This document shows positions 51,359 to 59,440 of a stretch of DNA of 64,000 nt, one piece after another. The stretch comes from Kitasatospora sp. NBC_01246 (GTDB taxonomy: Bacteria; Actinomycetota; Actinomycetes; Streptomycetales; Streptomycetaceae): positions 496,001 through 560,000 of the forward strand of contig NZ_CP108484.1 of the NCBI RefSeq assembly GCF_036226505.1. The letters are read 5' to 3'. The notes below the pieces were generated by a model. That model searched no databases and was not told the DNA's origin. It saw nothing but the letters and a program-made list of their open reading frames with translations. The position numbers and the translations under genes are program-made. Positions within the stretch are counted from its first letter, which is position 1; each line of letters opens with the position of its first letter.

Positions 51359-51395
51359 ACGCGGCCACCGTCGCCTGAACGCGGCCACCGTCGCC
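51351..51395. repeat. 20-base tandem duplication across a stop codon
   Basis: TCGCCTGAACGCGGCCACCG at 51351-51370 is repeated exactly at 51371-51390, with a partial third copy. The first copy includes the TGA stop of the preceding gene, so the duplicated tail is untranslated. Confidence 0.85.
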
Positions 51396-51613
51396 CCGGC
51401 CCCGCCGCCGACCGGGGTCGGGGCGAGGCCGCCCACCGGTGCTGTCCCACGACGCCATCGAACGGCACGACGTACCGCAGGGTGAATCCCTCGGGAGAGG
51501 TTCGACCGGGAATCGACTGTCAGAACTGACGAGGCGTCATAGAACGGGACCGACAGCGACTCAGGTGAATCGCCGGGCGTGCGTCGACGTGATGACGACG
51601 CACGCCCGGCGCC

Positions 51614-51660
51614 GTCCGTACGGGAGCCGACCATGTCCGTACGGGAGCCGACCATGTCCG
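51614..51660. repeat. 21-base tandem duplication of a ribosome site and start codon
   Basis: The 21-base unit starting GTCCGTACGGGAG and ending GCCGACCAT occupies 51614-51634 and 51635-51655. Each copy provides GGGAG, a 6-base spacer and ATG. Being seven codons, the copies keep frame. Confidence 0.9.
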
Positions 51661-52013
51661 ACCGGGAGCGGCTGCACGACGCGGTGCTCGAAGTCCGTGA
51701 GTCCTACGACCGGCTGAACGAGCAGCGGCTCGGCCGCCGGTGGGACCTCACCGACTACGCGCTCGGTTTCGTGGGCGACGTGGGCGACCTCGCGAAGCTG
51801 GTGATGGCCCACGAGGGCCACCGCACCGACGTGGCGGGCGGCCGCGAGCTGCTCGCCCACGAGCTGTCGGACTGCCTGTTCTCCCTCCTGGTGATCGCCG
51901 AGGAGACCGGCATCGACCTCGAAGCCCGGTTCGCGGCCGACATGTCCGCCCTCGCCGCCCGGGTCCGCGCGCAGCTCACCACGGGAGCGACGCCGCCTCC
52001 CGCCACCCCCTGA
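51654..52013 (+). CDS. MazG-like nucleotide pyrophosphohydrolase
   Basis: 119 aa from ATG 51654; ATG 51633, seven codons upstream with an identical ribosome site, gives 126 aa. Helical all-alpha NTP-PPase: LGFVGDVGDLAKLVMAHEG carries the ExxE/D-like metal site variant (EVGELxxxx appears as DVGDLAKL), and HELSDCLFSLLVIAEETGID the second acidic motif. Such proteins hydrolyse aberrant dNTPs to monophosphates. The substitution of the first Glu pair by Asp may alter metal binding. The duplicated start module may raise or broaden translation. Confidence 0.8.
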   Translation: MSDRERLHDAVLEVRESYDRLNEQRLGRRWDLTDYALGFVGDVGDLAKLVMAHEGHRTDVAGGRELLAHELSDCLFSLLVIAEETGIDLEARFAADMSALAARVRAQLTTGATPPPATP

Positions 52014-52129
52014 CCCAACCGGGTGCCACGCAGTACGAGCGACGAACGCCCCGCCCCGGGGCGAATGCCCCGAATGGTGTTGCGCCTCGCCGACGTGTGG
52101 TGGAGCCTCTCAGGCTGGAGGTGGTCCAG

Positions 52130-52618
52130 GTGACCGACATCAGGGTCTCGCTGTCCGTGCGCGACCTCACCCACGAGGACCTGCCCTCGTGCGGCTGGGC
52201 GGGCTCCGCCCTGCACGTGCGCCGGCTCGCCGACCAGGTGCGGCGGGCCGAGCGCGGTGAGGTCGACTACCTGGCCGTGCACGGGCCCGCCGGCCTGCCG
52301 GTGGCGATCGGCGGCGTCGACTACACGGTCAGGAACGGTGCCGGCACGCTCTGGCAGCTCGGCGTCCATCCGGCGCTCCGGTCGTGCGGCATCGGCACTC
52401 TGCTGATCGCCTCCGCGGAGGCCCGGATCACCGCCCGGGGCCTGACGGTGGCCGAACTGGGCGTGGAGGAGGGCAACCCCAGGGCCCGCGCCCTCTACGA
52501 GCGGCTCGGCTACCGGGCCTACGGCCGCGAACCGGACTCCTGGGAGGCGGAGACCGCGGAGGGCTCGGTCGAACGGTACGAGACCGTGTGCACGTTGATG
52601 CGCAAGGACCTCACGTAG
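52130..52618 (+). CDS. GNAT-family N-acetyltransferase
   Basis: 162 aa from GTG 52130 with GGAGG 8 bases upstream. Acetyl-CoA-binding motif A appears as LWQLGVHPALRSCGIGTLLIASAE (V/L-x-P-x-x-R-x-x-G-I-G form), and motif B as VEEGNPRARALYERLGYRAYGRE. The central DYLAVHGPAGLPVAIGG strand region fits the fold. It acetylates an amine of an unknown small molecule or protein. It stands 116 bases behind the MazG-like gene on the same strand, possibly co-transcribed. Confidence 0.88.
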   Translation: MTDIRVSLSVRDLTHEDLPSCGWAGSALHVRRLADQVRRAERGEVDYLAVHGPAGLPVAIGGVDYTVRNGAGTLWQLGVHPALRSCGIGTLLIASAEARITARGLTVAELGVEEGNPRARALYERLGYRAYGREPDSWEAETAEGSVERYETVCTLMRKDLT

Positions 52619-52787
52619 CCGAGGACGGGCTGCACCGACGAAGTCGGCTGGGTGCCGCAGGCTCCGCCGAAGTACCCCGTCCTCGTGCGGTGCGTCACCG
52701 GGCGGAAAAGCTCACCCCCGGCCGCGGCGCACGCCAGAATCACCTCAGGCCAGTCGGTGCGCCGACACGATCCGAAGGAGCGCCGCC

Positions 52788-53957
52788 ATGACCCGCTACA
52801 GTGTCGACCCCGCCCGGCACGAGCTGATCGCCGCCTGGGGAACCGGCGGCGGCGACCTCTCCGCCCGCGTCGCCGTCCTCCCCGCCGAGGCCGACACCGC
52901 CGCGCTGCTGCGCCTGGCCGGCACGCTCACCCAGCTGTCCGAGGCGGCCTGGCGCACCTACACCCACCCGGCCAGCGCCGCCGACTCCCTGGAGTCCGGC
53001 AGCGAGGGATGGCGGCGCGAGCGGGAGCGCGAGGCCTTCGGCGAGGTCGCCGCCGCCGTCGCCCGCCCCAACCTGCCCCAGGGCGGGATGCTGACCGTCT
53101 CCTACAGCCCCCTGGTGGAGTCCGCGAACCGGATCGGCCGTGCCCTGGTGGCCCTGGGCGACCCGGAACTCACCGCGACCGTCCTGGCCGAGGCCGCCCA
53201 GGAGCTCGCCGCCGTGGAGAGCGCCGAACTCGGCGACCTCTCCGGCCGCGCCCAGCAGGCCGTCCTGCTCAGCCGCGAGGACGCCTCGCCCGCCCAGGTC
53301 GCCGCCGCCGACCACCTCTTCCGTCAGGACCCGTTCGGCCCCGCTGAGCTCTTCTCCGGCATCGACCCCACCGCCGCGGCCGTCGCCGCGGCCCACTGGC
53401 TCACCGCCGCGGCCGAGATCGCCGCCGAGGCCTCCGGCCACGACCGCGCCACCGTCGTGGTCGAAGCCGACGCCATCGAGGCGCTCGCCCACGAGACCCC
53501 CACCCTCGTCCTCGAACTCATCGACGCCGGAGCGTCCCCGCACGACGCCGTCGCCGGGCTCGTCCGGCACGCCCTTCAGGTGGCCGACGGTCTGCTGCCC
53601 GACCCCACCGCCCTGCGGGACCAGCTCAACGACTTCGAGGAGGCCCTCGCCGAGTACGCGGAGGACGACGGCGACGAGGGCCTCGCCCCGGAGGACACCG
53701 GCCTGCGCCTGACCCCCCTCGACCCGCGGCGCCCTGCCCGCGACCTCCTCGAAGACCTCCTCGCCGGCATCCACGGCTGCTGGCTCCTCCACGACCAGTA
53801 CACCGACGCCGACCACGACGAGGACGCGACCCCGGAGACCCCCGCCCACGAGGACGACGAGGAGGCCGCTGAGGAGTTGCACCAGCAGCGCAGCCGTGGT
53901 CAGTTCGCCGCCCGGGTGCGCGCCGTCGCGGCCCGCGATCGCGACCGGCTGGTCTGA
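52788..53957 (+). CDS. Conserved-type hypothetical acidic helical protein
   Basis: 389 aa, GAAGGAGCGCC upstream. The protein is Ala/Glu/Asp-rich and almost entirely helical (LLRLAGTLTQLSEAAWRTY, AEAAQELAAVESAELGDL, AAAHWLTAAAEIAAEA), with the stretch DLLEDLLAGIHGCWLLHDQY near 320-340 and a very acidic segment (DADHDEDATPETPAHEDDEE) before a basic C-terminus. No signal peptide or membrane span. I do not recognise a family. It is monocistronic, between a GNAT gene and a convergent SDR. The regular codon bias and length argue for a real cytoplasmic protein. Confidence 0.75.
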   Translation: MTRYSVDPARHELIAAWGTGGGDLSARVAVLPAEADTAALLRLAGTLTQLSEAAWRTYTHPASAADSLESGSEGWRREREREAFGEVAAAVARPNLPQGGMLTVSYSPLVESANRIGRALVALGDPELTATVLAEAAQELAAVESAELGDLSGRAQQAVLLSREDASPAQVAAADHLFRQDPFGPAELFSGIDPTAAAVAAAHWLTAAAEIAAEASGHDRATVVVEADAIEALAHETPTLVLELIDAGASPHDAVAGLVRHALQVADGLLPDPTALRDQLNDFEEALAEYAEDDGDEGLAPEDTGLRLTPLDPRRPARDLLEDLLAGIHGCWLLHDQYTDADHDEDATPETPAHEDDEEAAEELHQQRSRGQFAARVRAVAARDRDRLV

Positions 53958-54083
53958 CGCCGCAGCGCTGTCGAACCGCCACCGGCGGCGGCCGCTCCGC
54001 CGGCGCGACCCGGCGCGACCCGGCGCGTGCCGGCGGCGACGGACCCGACACGCCGCCGGGATCGGGGGTCCGCCCGGAACTCG

Positions 54084-55067
54084 TCAGCGGCCGGGTCCGG
54101 GTTCGCCGTAGCGGCGCCCCGCGCGGTCGCCGAGCACGGTGACGGCCGCGGGGAGCGGCGAGTCGGCCGCGGCCCGGGACCCGCGGACGTTGCGGCGCGG
54201 GTCCTGCCCCGGCCCCGGCAGGATCCGTGCGGCGAGGCCGAGCAGGCGGGTCGTGGTGGCGGGAGCGAGGCCCTGGAGCCGGACGCCCACCTTGGCCGCC
54301 GGGGTGAGGACGAGTTCGGGCCTGCGGCGCTCGGCGGCGCGGACGATGGCGCGGGCGGCGCGCTCCGCGTCCATGGACAGCAGGGGGAGCGACGCCGCCG
54401 CGGCGAACCAGCTGTACTCGGCGCCGGGCCTGCCGTGGAAGCGGGCCGCGGTGTGCGAGCCGGTCCGCATCAGGCCGGGCAGCACGGTGGTGACACTGAC
54501 GCCGGCCCCCTCGCCCGCTCCGGCTCCCGCTCCGGCGAGTTCGGCCCGCAGTCCCTGCGACAGGCCGGCCGCGGCGAACTTCGCGGTGGCGTACGGGAGC
54601 AGGTGGGGTGCGGCGATGCGTCCGCCGACGGAGGAGATGTTCACCAGCGTGCCGGCCGTACTGGCCCGTAGGTCGGGCAAGGCCGCGAGGGTCAGCCGCA
54701 AGGGGGCGAAGAGCATCGTCTCCATCGCCTCGCGGAAGTCCTCCTCCCGCAGCGCGTCCAAGGGGCCGACCTGGATGATGCCGGCGTTGTTGACCAGCAC
54801 GTCCAGGGGCCCGAAGCGGTCGTGCACCGCGTCCAGCAACGCGCGCGGGGCGGACTCGTCGGTGATGTCGCAGACCACGGACGCCACCTCGGCGCCCTCG
54901 GCACGCAGACGGCTCTCGGCGAATCCGAGCTCGCGCGGGTCGCGGGCGCAGAGCATCACCCGGCAGCCGCGCCGGGCGAGTTCCCGGGCGATGAGCAGGC
55001 CGAGGCCTCGCGACGAGCCCGTGACCAGGGCGGTCCGGTCGGCGAAGCGGTGCAGCGTTCGGGACAT
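54084..55067 (-). CDS. Short-chain dehydrogenase with C-terminal extension
   Basis: 327 aa. Cofactor motif LVTGSSRGLGLLIARELARRG, NADP-type CARDPRE after strand 2, VLVNNAGIIQVG, catalytic Ser in NISSVGG and YATAKFA (Tyr-x-x-x-Lys). About 60 extra residues follow the core (LAPATTTRLLGLAARILPGPG and a Gly/Arg-rich end), as in actinobacterial SDRs related to fatty-acid or lipid metabolism. It lies downstream of the zinc alcohol dehydrogenase in the same direction, separated by an 82-base gap holding a 17-base tandem repeat; co-transcription is plausible. Confidence 0.88.
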   Translation of the reverse strand: MSRTLHRFADRTALVTGSSRGLGLLIARELARRGCRVMLCARDPRELGFAESRLRAEGAEVASVVCDITDESAPRALLDAVHDRFGPLDVLVNNAGIIQVGPLDALREEDFREAMETMLFAPLRLTLAALPDLRASTAGTLVNISSVGGRIAAPHLLPYATAKFAAAGLSQGLRAELAGAGAGAGEGAGVSVTTVLPGLMRTGSHTAARFHGRPGAEYSWFAAAASLPLLSMDAERAARAIVRAAERRRPELVLTPAAKVGVRLQGLAPATTTRLLGLAARILPGPGQDPRRNVRGSRAAADSPLPAAVTVLGDRAGRRYGEPGPGR

Positions 55068-55103
55068 GGGGGCTCCCGGGAGCGGTCACGCCGGTGCGGC
55101 GTC

Positions 55104-55154
55104 GGGGACGGGGATCAGGCGGGGACGGGGATCAGGCGGGGACAGGGATCAGGG
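55104..55154. repeat. 17-base tandem repeat (3 copies) at a gene end
   Basis: GGGGACGGGGATCAGGC at 55104-55120 and 55121-55137, then a two-mismatch copy at 55138-55154 that contains the stop codon (55149-55151) of the alcohol dehydrogenase gene. Confidence 0.8.
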
Positions 55155-56333
55155 ATTGAAGAGGATCTTGACGGCGCCGTCCTGCTTCTTCTGGAAGAGG
55201 CGGTAGGCGTCGGGCGCCTCGGCGAGCGGGAGATGGTGGGTGGCGAAGGCCTCCACGCCCAGCGGGTCGTCGTCGGAGAGCAGCGGGAGGATGTCGTCGG
55301 ACCAGCGGTGGACGTTGGCCTGGCCCATGCGCAGCTGGATCTGCTTGTCGAACAGGGTGAGCATCGGGAGCGGATCGGTCATGCCGCCGTAGACCCCGGA
55401 CAGGGAGATGGTGCCGCCGCGGCGGACGATGTCGATGGCGAGGTGGAGGGCGTGGAGACGGTCCACTCCCACGTGCTGCATGAGCCGGGCGGCCAGGGCG
55501 CTCGGCAGCAGGGCCGTGGACTGCTGGGCGAGGGTCGCGGCCGGCGAGCCGTGCGCCTCCATGCCGACGGCGTCGATGACGGCGTGCGGGCCGCGGCCCT
55601 CGGTCATCTCACGGATCGTGTCGGCCAGGTTCTTGCCGTGCCGGTCGAGGTCGAGGACGGTGGTCCCGCGGGCGCGGACCCGCTCCAGGCGTTCCGGTAC
55701 GAGGTCCACCCCGATCACCTGGCCGGCGCCGCGGTGGGCGGCGATCCGGGTGCACATGTCGCCGATCGGCCCGAGGCCCAGGACGACCAGGCTGCCGCCA
55801 TCGGGCACGTCGGCGTACTCCACGGCCTGCCAGGCGGTCGGGAGGACGTCGGAGAGCAGGACGTACCGGTCGTCGGGCGGGCCCTGCGGCACCTTGATGG
55901 GCAGCGTGTTGCCGAACGGTACGCGCAGTAGCTCGGCCTGCCCACCGGGCACCTGGCCGTAGAGCTTCGTGTACCCGAACAGTGACGCCCCGGTGCCGTA
56001 CTCGCGGACCTGGGTCGTCTCGCACTGCGAGTGCAGACCCTGCACACAGGTGAAGCAGGTACCGCAGGAGACGTTGAAGGGCACCACGACCCGGTCGCCG
56101 GGCCGGACGGCGGTGACCTCGGGGCCGACCTCCTGGACCACGCCCATCGGTTCGTGGCCGAGGATGTCGCCCGGATCCAGGAACGGGCCGAGGACCTCGT
56201 AGAGGTGGAGGTCCGATCCGCACAGTCCGGTGGTGGTGATCTTCACGATGACGTCGGTCGGGTCCTCGATCACGGGATCGGGCACCGATTCGACCCGTAC
56301 GTCCCGCCTTCCTTGCCAGGTCAGAGCCTTCAC
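55149..56333 (-). CDS. Zinc-dependent alcohol dehydrogenase (formaldehyde-dehydrogenase-like MDR)
   Basis: 394 aa from GTG 56333 with GAGAGGAG 5 bases upstream. MDR fold: catalytic zinc ligands in TGLCGSDLHLY and LGHEPMGVVQEVG; four structural-zinc Cys in SCGTCFTCVQGLHSQC; Rossmann motif LVVLGLGPIGDMCTRIA. Length and the long insert resemble glutathione-independent formaldehyde dehydrogenases and related FdhA-like enzymes with tightly bound NAD. Likely aldehyde/alcohol detoxification in the cytoplasm. Upstream lies a remnant of another ADH, suggesting recombination or replacement among ADH genes at this site. Confidence 0.9.
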   Translation of the reverse strand: MKALTWQGRRDVRVESVPDPVIEDPTDVIVKITTTGLCGSDLHLYEVLGPFLDPGDILGHEPMGVVQEVGPEVTAVRPGDRVVVPFNVSCGTCFTCVQGLHSQCETTQVREYGTGASLFGYTKLYGQVPGGQAELLRVPFGNTLPIKVPQGPPDDRYVLLSDVLPTAWQAVEYADVPDGGSLVVLGLGPIGDMCTRIAAHRGAGQVIGVDLVPERLERVRARGTTVLDLDRHGKNLADTIREMTEGRGPHAVIDAVGMEAHGSPAATLAQQSTALLPSALAARLMQHVGVDRLHALHLAIDIVRRGGTISLSGVYGGMTDPLPMLTLFDKQIQLRMGQANVHRWSDDILPLLSDDDPLGVEAFATHHLPLAEAPDAYRLFQKKQDGAVKILFNP

Positions 56334-56597
56334 GGCCACTCCTCTCACTGGATCCCCCCTCGGCGCCGCGGCTCGCACGCGAGCCGCGCGGACGCGCGAT
56401 TGCCGGTGCGCGCCCACCGGGAGGCGACTGGTGCCCGCCCTCCCGCACGGCCCGCGCCTGCCCGGGCGCGGGAACGTGAAACGCCCCCCGCGCAGGGGGG
56501 GCGGGTCGCCGCCGTCGCCCTCGCCCGCCGTGCGCGATCGGGCCGAAACTGCTCTGCTGGGTGCGGATGTGCCTTCCGCGCGGGATGCCGTACCCGC
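56334..56597. other. Intergenic region between ADH gene and ADH remnant
   Basis: About 260 bases, with no supported gene. Plus-frame translations are Arg/Pro-rich. It should contain the promoter of the zinc ADH gene. Confidence 0.4.
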
Positions 56598-56645
56598 ACC
56601 CGGTCGTGCCCGTACCCGGTCGTGCGCATCAGTACCCGGTCGTGC
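56598..56645. repeat. Short spaced repeat ACCCGGTCGTGC
   Basis: ACCCGGTCGTGC occurs at 56598-56609, 56614-56625 and 56634-56645, each later copy preceded by GT. It abuts the ADH remnant and may mark the junction of a rearrangement. Confidence 0.65.
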
Positions 56646-56670
56646 CAGTGCTCGGGAGAGGTCCGGGCCG

Positions 56671-56871
56671 AACCAGCTGCTGATGAGCGGCAAGATCATC
56701 CGCGGTCATCCCTCGGGCACCGCGCGGGACGTGCAGGACACCATGGAGTTCAGCGTGCTCCACGGCATCCGGCCGATGATCGAGACGGTGCCGCTGGACG
56801 GGACCACCGCGGCCTACGAGCGGATGCCGGCCGGCGCCGCCCGCTTGCGGCTGGTCGTCACCAGCGGCTGA
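56671..56871 (+). pseudogene. 3' remnant of a zinc alcohol dehydrogenase gene
   Basis: The frame ending at 56871 reads NQLLMSGKIIRGHPSGTARD, then VQDTMEFSVLHGIRPMIETV and PLDGTTAAYERMPAGAARLR followed by LVVTSG and stop. This is the C-terminal ~60 residues of an AdhA/YahK-like zinc ADH (xGHPSGTAxDxxDTMxFS and IETVPLxxxxxAYERMxxGxAR). The zinc-binding and Rossmann parts are absent. It lies on the strand opposite the intact ADH and is followed by a very strong hairpin. Confidence 0.82.
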
Positions 56872-56884
56872 CCCGTGGCGCCCG

Positions 56885-56928
56885 CGTGGCTCGGCCCTCC
56901 CGGGTGGACCCGGGAGGGCCGAGCCACG
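56885..56928. terminator. 20-base perfect stem terminator
   Basis: Left arm 56885-56904 and right arm 56909-56928 (CCCGGGAGGGCCGAGCCACG) are perfectly complementary, loop TGGA. It terminates gnd (leftward, stop 56944) and probably once the truncated ADH gene. Confidence 0.9.
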
Positions 56929-56943
56929 CTTCGGGCGGGCCGC

Positions 56944-58389
56944 TCAGCGCCGCTCCTCCGGGCGCTGCGGCTCCTCCCAGCGGGTGTGGAAGACCCCGTC
57001 GCGGTCGACCCGCCGGTAGGTGTGCGCGCCGAAGAAGTCCCGCTGCCCCTGGACCAGGGCGGCCGGCAGCCGCTCGGCCCGCAGGCTGTCGTAGTACGCG
57101 AGCGCGGTCGCGAAGCCCGGCGCCGGCACGCCCAGCTGGGCCGCCGTCGAGACCACCCGCCGCCAGGCCGACTGGGCGGACCCGAGCGCCTCCGTGAAGT
57201 GGGCGTCGGTCAGCAGGGTGGGCAGCTCCCGGTTCCCGTCGTAGGCGGCCTTGATCCGGTCGAGGAACCTGGCCCTGATGATGCATCCGCCGCGCCAGAT
57301 GGCGGCCATCTCACCGGGGTCGATCCGCCAGGAGTACTCGGCGCTGCCGGCCTGGATCTGCTGGAAGCCCTGGGCGTACGCGACCATCTTGGAGGCGTAC
57401 AGGGCCTGCTCGACGTCGTCGGCGAAGCGGTCCGCGGCGGCGCTGTCCAGCCAGGTCTCGGTCGGTCCGGGCAGGCCGCGGCCCGCCTCGCGCAGGGACA
57501 CGCCGCCGGACAGCGACCGGGCGAAGACCGCCTCGGCGATGCCGCCGACGGGCACCCCGAGCTCCAGCGCGGTCTGGACCGTCCAGCGCCCGGTGCCCTT
57601 CTGCTCGGCCCGGTCCAGCACGACGTCGACGAAGGGCCGGCCGGTGTCCGCGTCGGTGTGGGCCAGGATGTCCGCGGTGATCTCGATCAGGTAGGACTCC
57701 AGCCGCCCGCCGTTCCAGGTGCGGAACACCTCGGCGATCTGCGGCGGCTGCAGGCCCGCGGCGTGCCGCAGCAGGTCGTAGGCCTCGGCGATCAGCTGCA
57801 TGTCCGCGTACTCGATGCCGTTGTGGACCATCTTGACGAAGTGGCCGGCGCCGTCCGGTCCGACGTGCGTGCAGCAGGGCTTGCCGTCGACCCGGGCCGC
57901 GATGTCCTCCAGCAGCGGTCCCAGCAGCCGGTACGCATCCGCCGTGCCGCCCGGCATGATGCTGGGGCCCTCCAGCGCGCCCTGCTCGCCGCCGGAGATG
58001 CCGCTGCCGACGAAGTGCAGCCCGCGCCCGCGCAGGGCGGCCTCCCGCCGTCGGGTGTCGAGGAAGTGGGCGTTCCCGCCGTCCACCAGCACGTCGCCCT
58101 CGTCGAGCAGCGGGACGAGTTCGTCGATGACCGCGTCGGTCGGCTCCCCGGCCTTGACCATGACGACGATCATGCGCGGGCGTTCGATCGCCGCGACGAA
58201 CGCCTCCGGCGAGTCGGCCGGGACGAACTCGCCCTCGTGCCCGAACTCCTCCAGCAGGGCGGTGGTCCTGGTCCGGGTGCGGTTGTGCACGGCGACGCGG
58301 TAGCCGTGGCGGGCGAAGTTCCTGGCCAGGTTGCGGCCCATCACGGCCAGTCCGGTGACGCCGATCCGGGCCTTCGACTGCTCGGTCAT
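56944..58389 (-). CDS. gnd: 6-phosphogluconate dehydrogenase (decarboxylating)
   Basis: 481 aa, the long dimeric form. It converts 6-phosphogluconate to ribulose 5-phosphate, CO2 and NADPH in the pentose phosphate pathway. Evidence: N-terminal Rossmann IGVTGLAVMGRNLARNFA, substrate motif VGSGISGGEQGALEGPSIMPGG, catalytic Lys-His region GHFVKMVHNGIEYADMQLI, and the C-terminal helical domain with YDSLRAERLPAALVQGQRDFFGAHTY. It is 24 bases behind a GroES-like gene in the same direction, an unusual pairing. A 20-base-stem terminator follows. No zwf gene is near. Confidence 0.96.
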   Translation of the reverse strand: MTEQSKARIGVTGLAVMGRNLARNFARHGYRVAVHNRTRTRTTALLEEFGHEGEFVPADSPEAFVAAIERPRMIVVMVKAGEPTDAVIDELVPLLDEGDVLVDGGNAHFLDTRRREAALRGRGLHFVGSGISGGEQGALEGPSIMPGGTADAYRLLGPLLEDIAARVDGKPCCTHVGPDGAGHFVKMVHNGIEYADMQLIAEAYDLLRHAAGLQPPQIAEVFRTWNGGRLESYLIEITADILAHTDADTGRPFVDVVLDRAEQKGTGRWTVQTALELGVPVGGIAEAVFARSLSGGVSLREAGRGLPGPTETWLDSAAADRFADDVEQALYASKMVAYAQGFQQIQAGSAEYSWRIDPGEMAAIWRGGCIIRARFLDRIKAAYDGNRELPTLLTDAHFTEALGSAQSAWRRVVSTAAQLGVPAPGFATALAYYDSLRAERLPAALVQGQRDFFGAHTYRRVDRDGVFHTRWEEPQRPEERR

Positions 58390-58413
58390 GACGTTCTCCT
58401 CCTCGGCGGGCTC

Positions 58414-58674
58414 CTACTCGGCGGACAGCGAGAGGACCTCGTCCTCGGGGACCTCCAGGTACCGCTCCCCCGCGACCTCGATCTCCGAGCCCGAGAACGT
58501 GGCGAAGACGATCCGGTCGCCGACCTTGACGTCCACCGGGTGCGGCTTGCCGCTCTCCAGCGGCCGGCCGGGTCCCACCGCCACCACCTCGCCCGTACGG
58601 GTGTCGGCGTCGGCGGCGGGTTCCCCGATCGGCCTGACGACCAGGCGATCGTGCTCCGGGTGGAAGTCGGGCAT
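58414..58674 (-). CDS. GroES/Cpn10-like protein without the mobile loop
   Basis: 86 aa with GAGGAG before the ATG. EHDRLVVRPIGEP, then GEVVAVGPGRPLESGKPHPV, DVKVGDRIVFATFSGSEIEV and ERYLEVPEDEVLSL match the Cpn10 barrel strand by strand. GroES proteins have ~25 residues between the first strand and GxVVAVG, including the GGIVLP mobile loop that docks on GroEL; here only ~12 residues (GEPAADADTRT) remain, so GroEL binding by the usual loop is unlikely. No groEL is adjacent; gnd follows 24 bases downstream. Confidence 0.82.
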   Translation of the reverse strand: MPDFHPEHDRLVVRPIGEPAADADTRTGEVVAVGPGRPLESGKPHPVDVKVGDRIVFATFSGSEIEVAGERYLEVPEDEVLSLSAE

Positions 58675-58931
58675 GGGGTGCTCCTCTGCACTGGGCGGTA
58701 CGGGTACGGCCGGTGGAATCGGCGGAACCGGGCGGCCGACGCGCGGCCGAACCGGTCCGCCTCCGATTCTCCCGGGGTTCCCGGATCCTGCACGGTCTGG
58801 CCGCGCGCCTTCGGCCTCCCGGGGCTCGCCGGGTCCTTCCGTGGGCCTCACCCGGAGCACACGCGGACCGCACCGCCACCTCGCCCGGACCACACCCGGA
58901 CAGCGCAGCGCCGCGGGCGGTCGCTCAGCGG

Positions 58932-59318
58932 TCAGCGGGGCTGGAGCCGGGTGCGCAGGAGGCAGAACTCGTTGCCCTCCGGGTCGACCAGCACGCGCCA
59001 GTCCTCGGCGCCGGTCTGGCCGATGTCGACGGGCCTGGCGCCGAGCGCGAGCAGCCGGGCCAGTTCGGCGTCCTGGTCCCGGTCGGTGGGGCTGACGTCG
59101 ATGTGCAGCCGGAGCTTCCTCCCCGGCCGGGGGTCACCACTGGGGCTGAGGACCAGGGTGGGCTGCGGGCCGCCGAAGCCGACGCCGGGCGGCCCGATCT
59201 CGATGCTCCCGTCGGCCTCCCGGCCGAGTTCGACGTAACCGAGGACCTCGCTCCAGAACGCGGCGAGTTGCTCGGGGTCGGCACAGTCGATGACCAGCTC
59301 ACTGATGCGGCATGTCAT
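58932..59318 (-). CDS. VOC-superfamily (glyoxalase-like) protein
   Basis: 128 aa, one vicinal-oxygen-chelate unit made of two beta-alpha-beta-beta-beta halves: SELVIDCADPEQLAAFWSEV with LGREADGSIEI, then LRLHIDVSPTDRDQDAELARL and WRVLVDPEGNEFCLL. The DPEGNEFCL end is typical of the glyoxalase-like PF18029 type group common in Streptomyces. Could bind or modify a small molecule, including antibiotics of bleomycin/fosfomycin type, but most members are uncharacterised. Monocistronic, behind tandem hairpins. Confidence 0.88.
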   Translation of the reverse strand: MTCRISELVIDCADPEQLAAFWSEVLGYVELGREADGSIEIGPPGVGFGGPQPTLVLSPSGDPRPGRKLRLHIDVSPTDRDQDAELARLLALGARPVDIGQTGAEDWRVLVDPEGNEFCLLRTRLQPR

Positions 59319-59366
59319 GCCCGCCAGTGTACGGAGCCGGGCCGGGCGGCCGGCCTCGGTGCTCCC

Positions 59367-59434
59367 CCGAGCCGCCGGTTCCGTCCCCGGCGGCTCGGAG
59401 GACTCCGACGGGAGGTGGCGGCCTCCCGTCGGAG
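59367..59434 (-). terminator. Tandem hairpin terminators of the aminotransferase gene
   Basis: First hairpin: CCGAGCCGCCGG (59367-59378) with CCGGCGGCTCGG (59387-59398). Second: CTCCGACGGGAGG (59403-59415) with CCTCCCGTCGGAG (59422-59434). Both stems are perfect; they lie just after the leftward aminotransferase stop at 59441. Confidence 0.82.
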
Positions 59435-59440
59435 GCCGGC

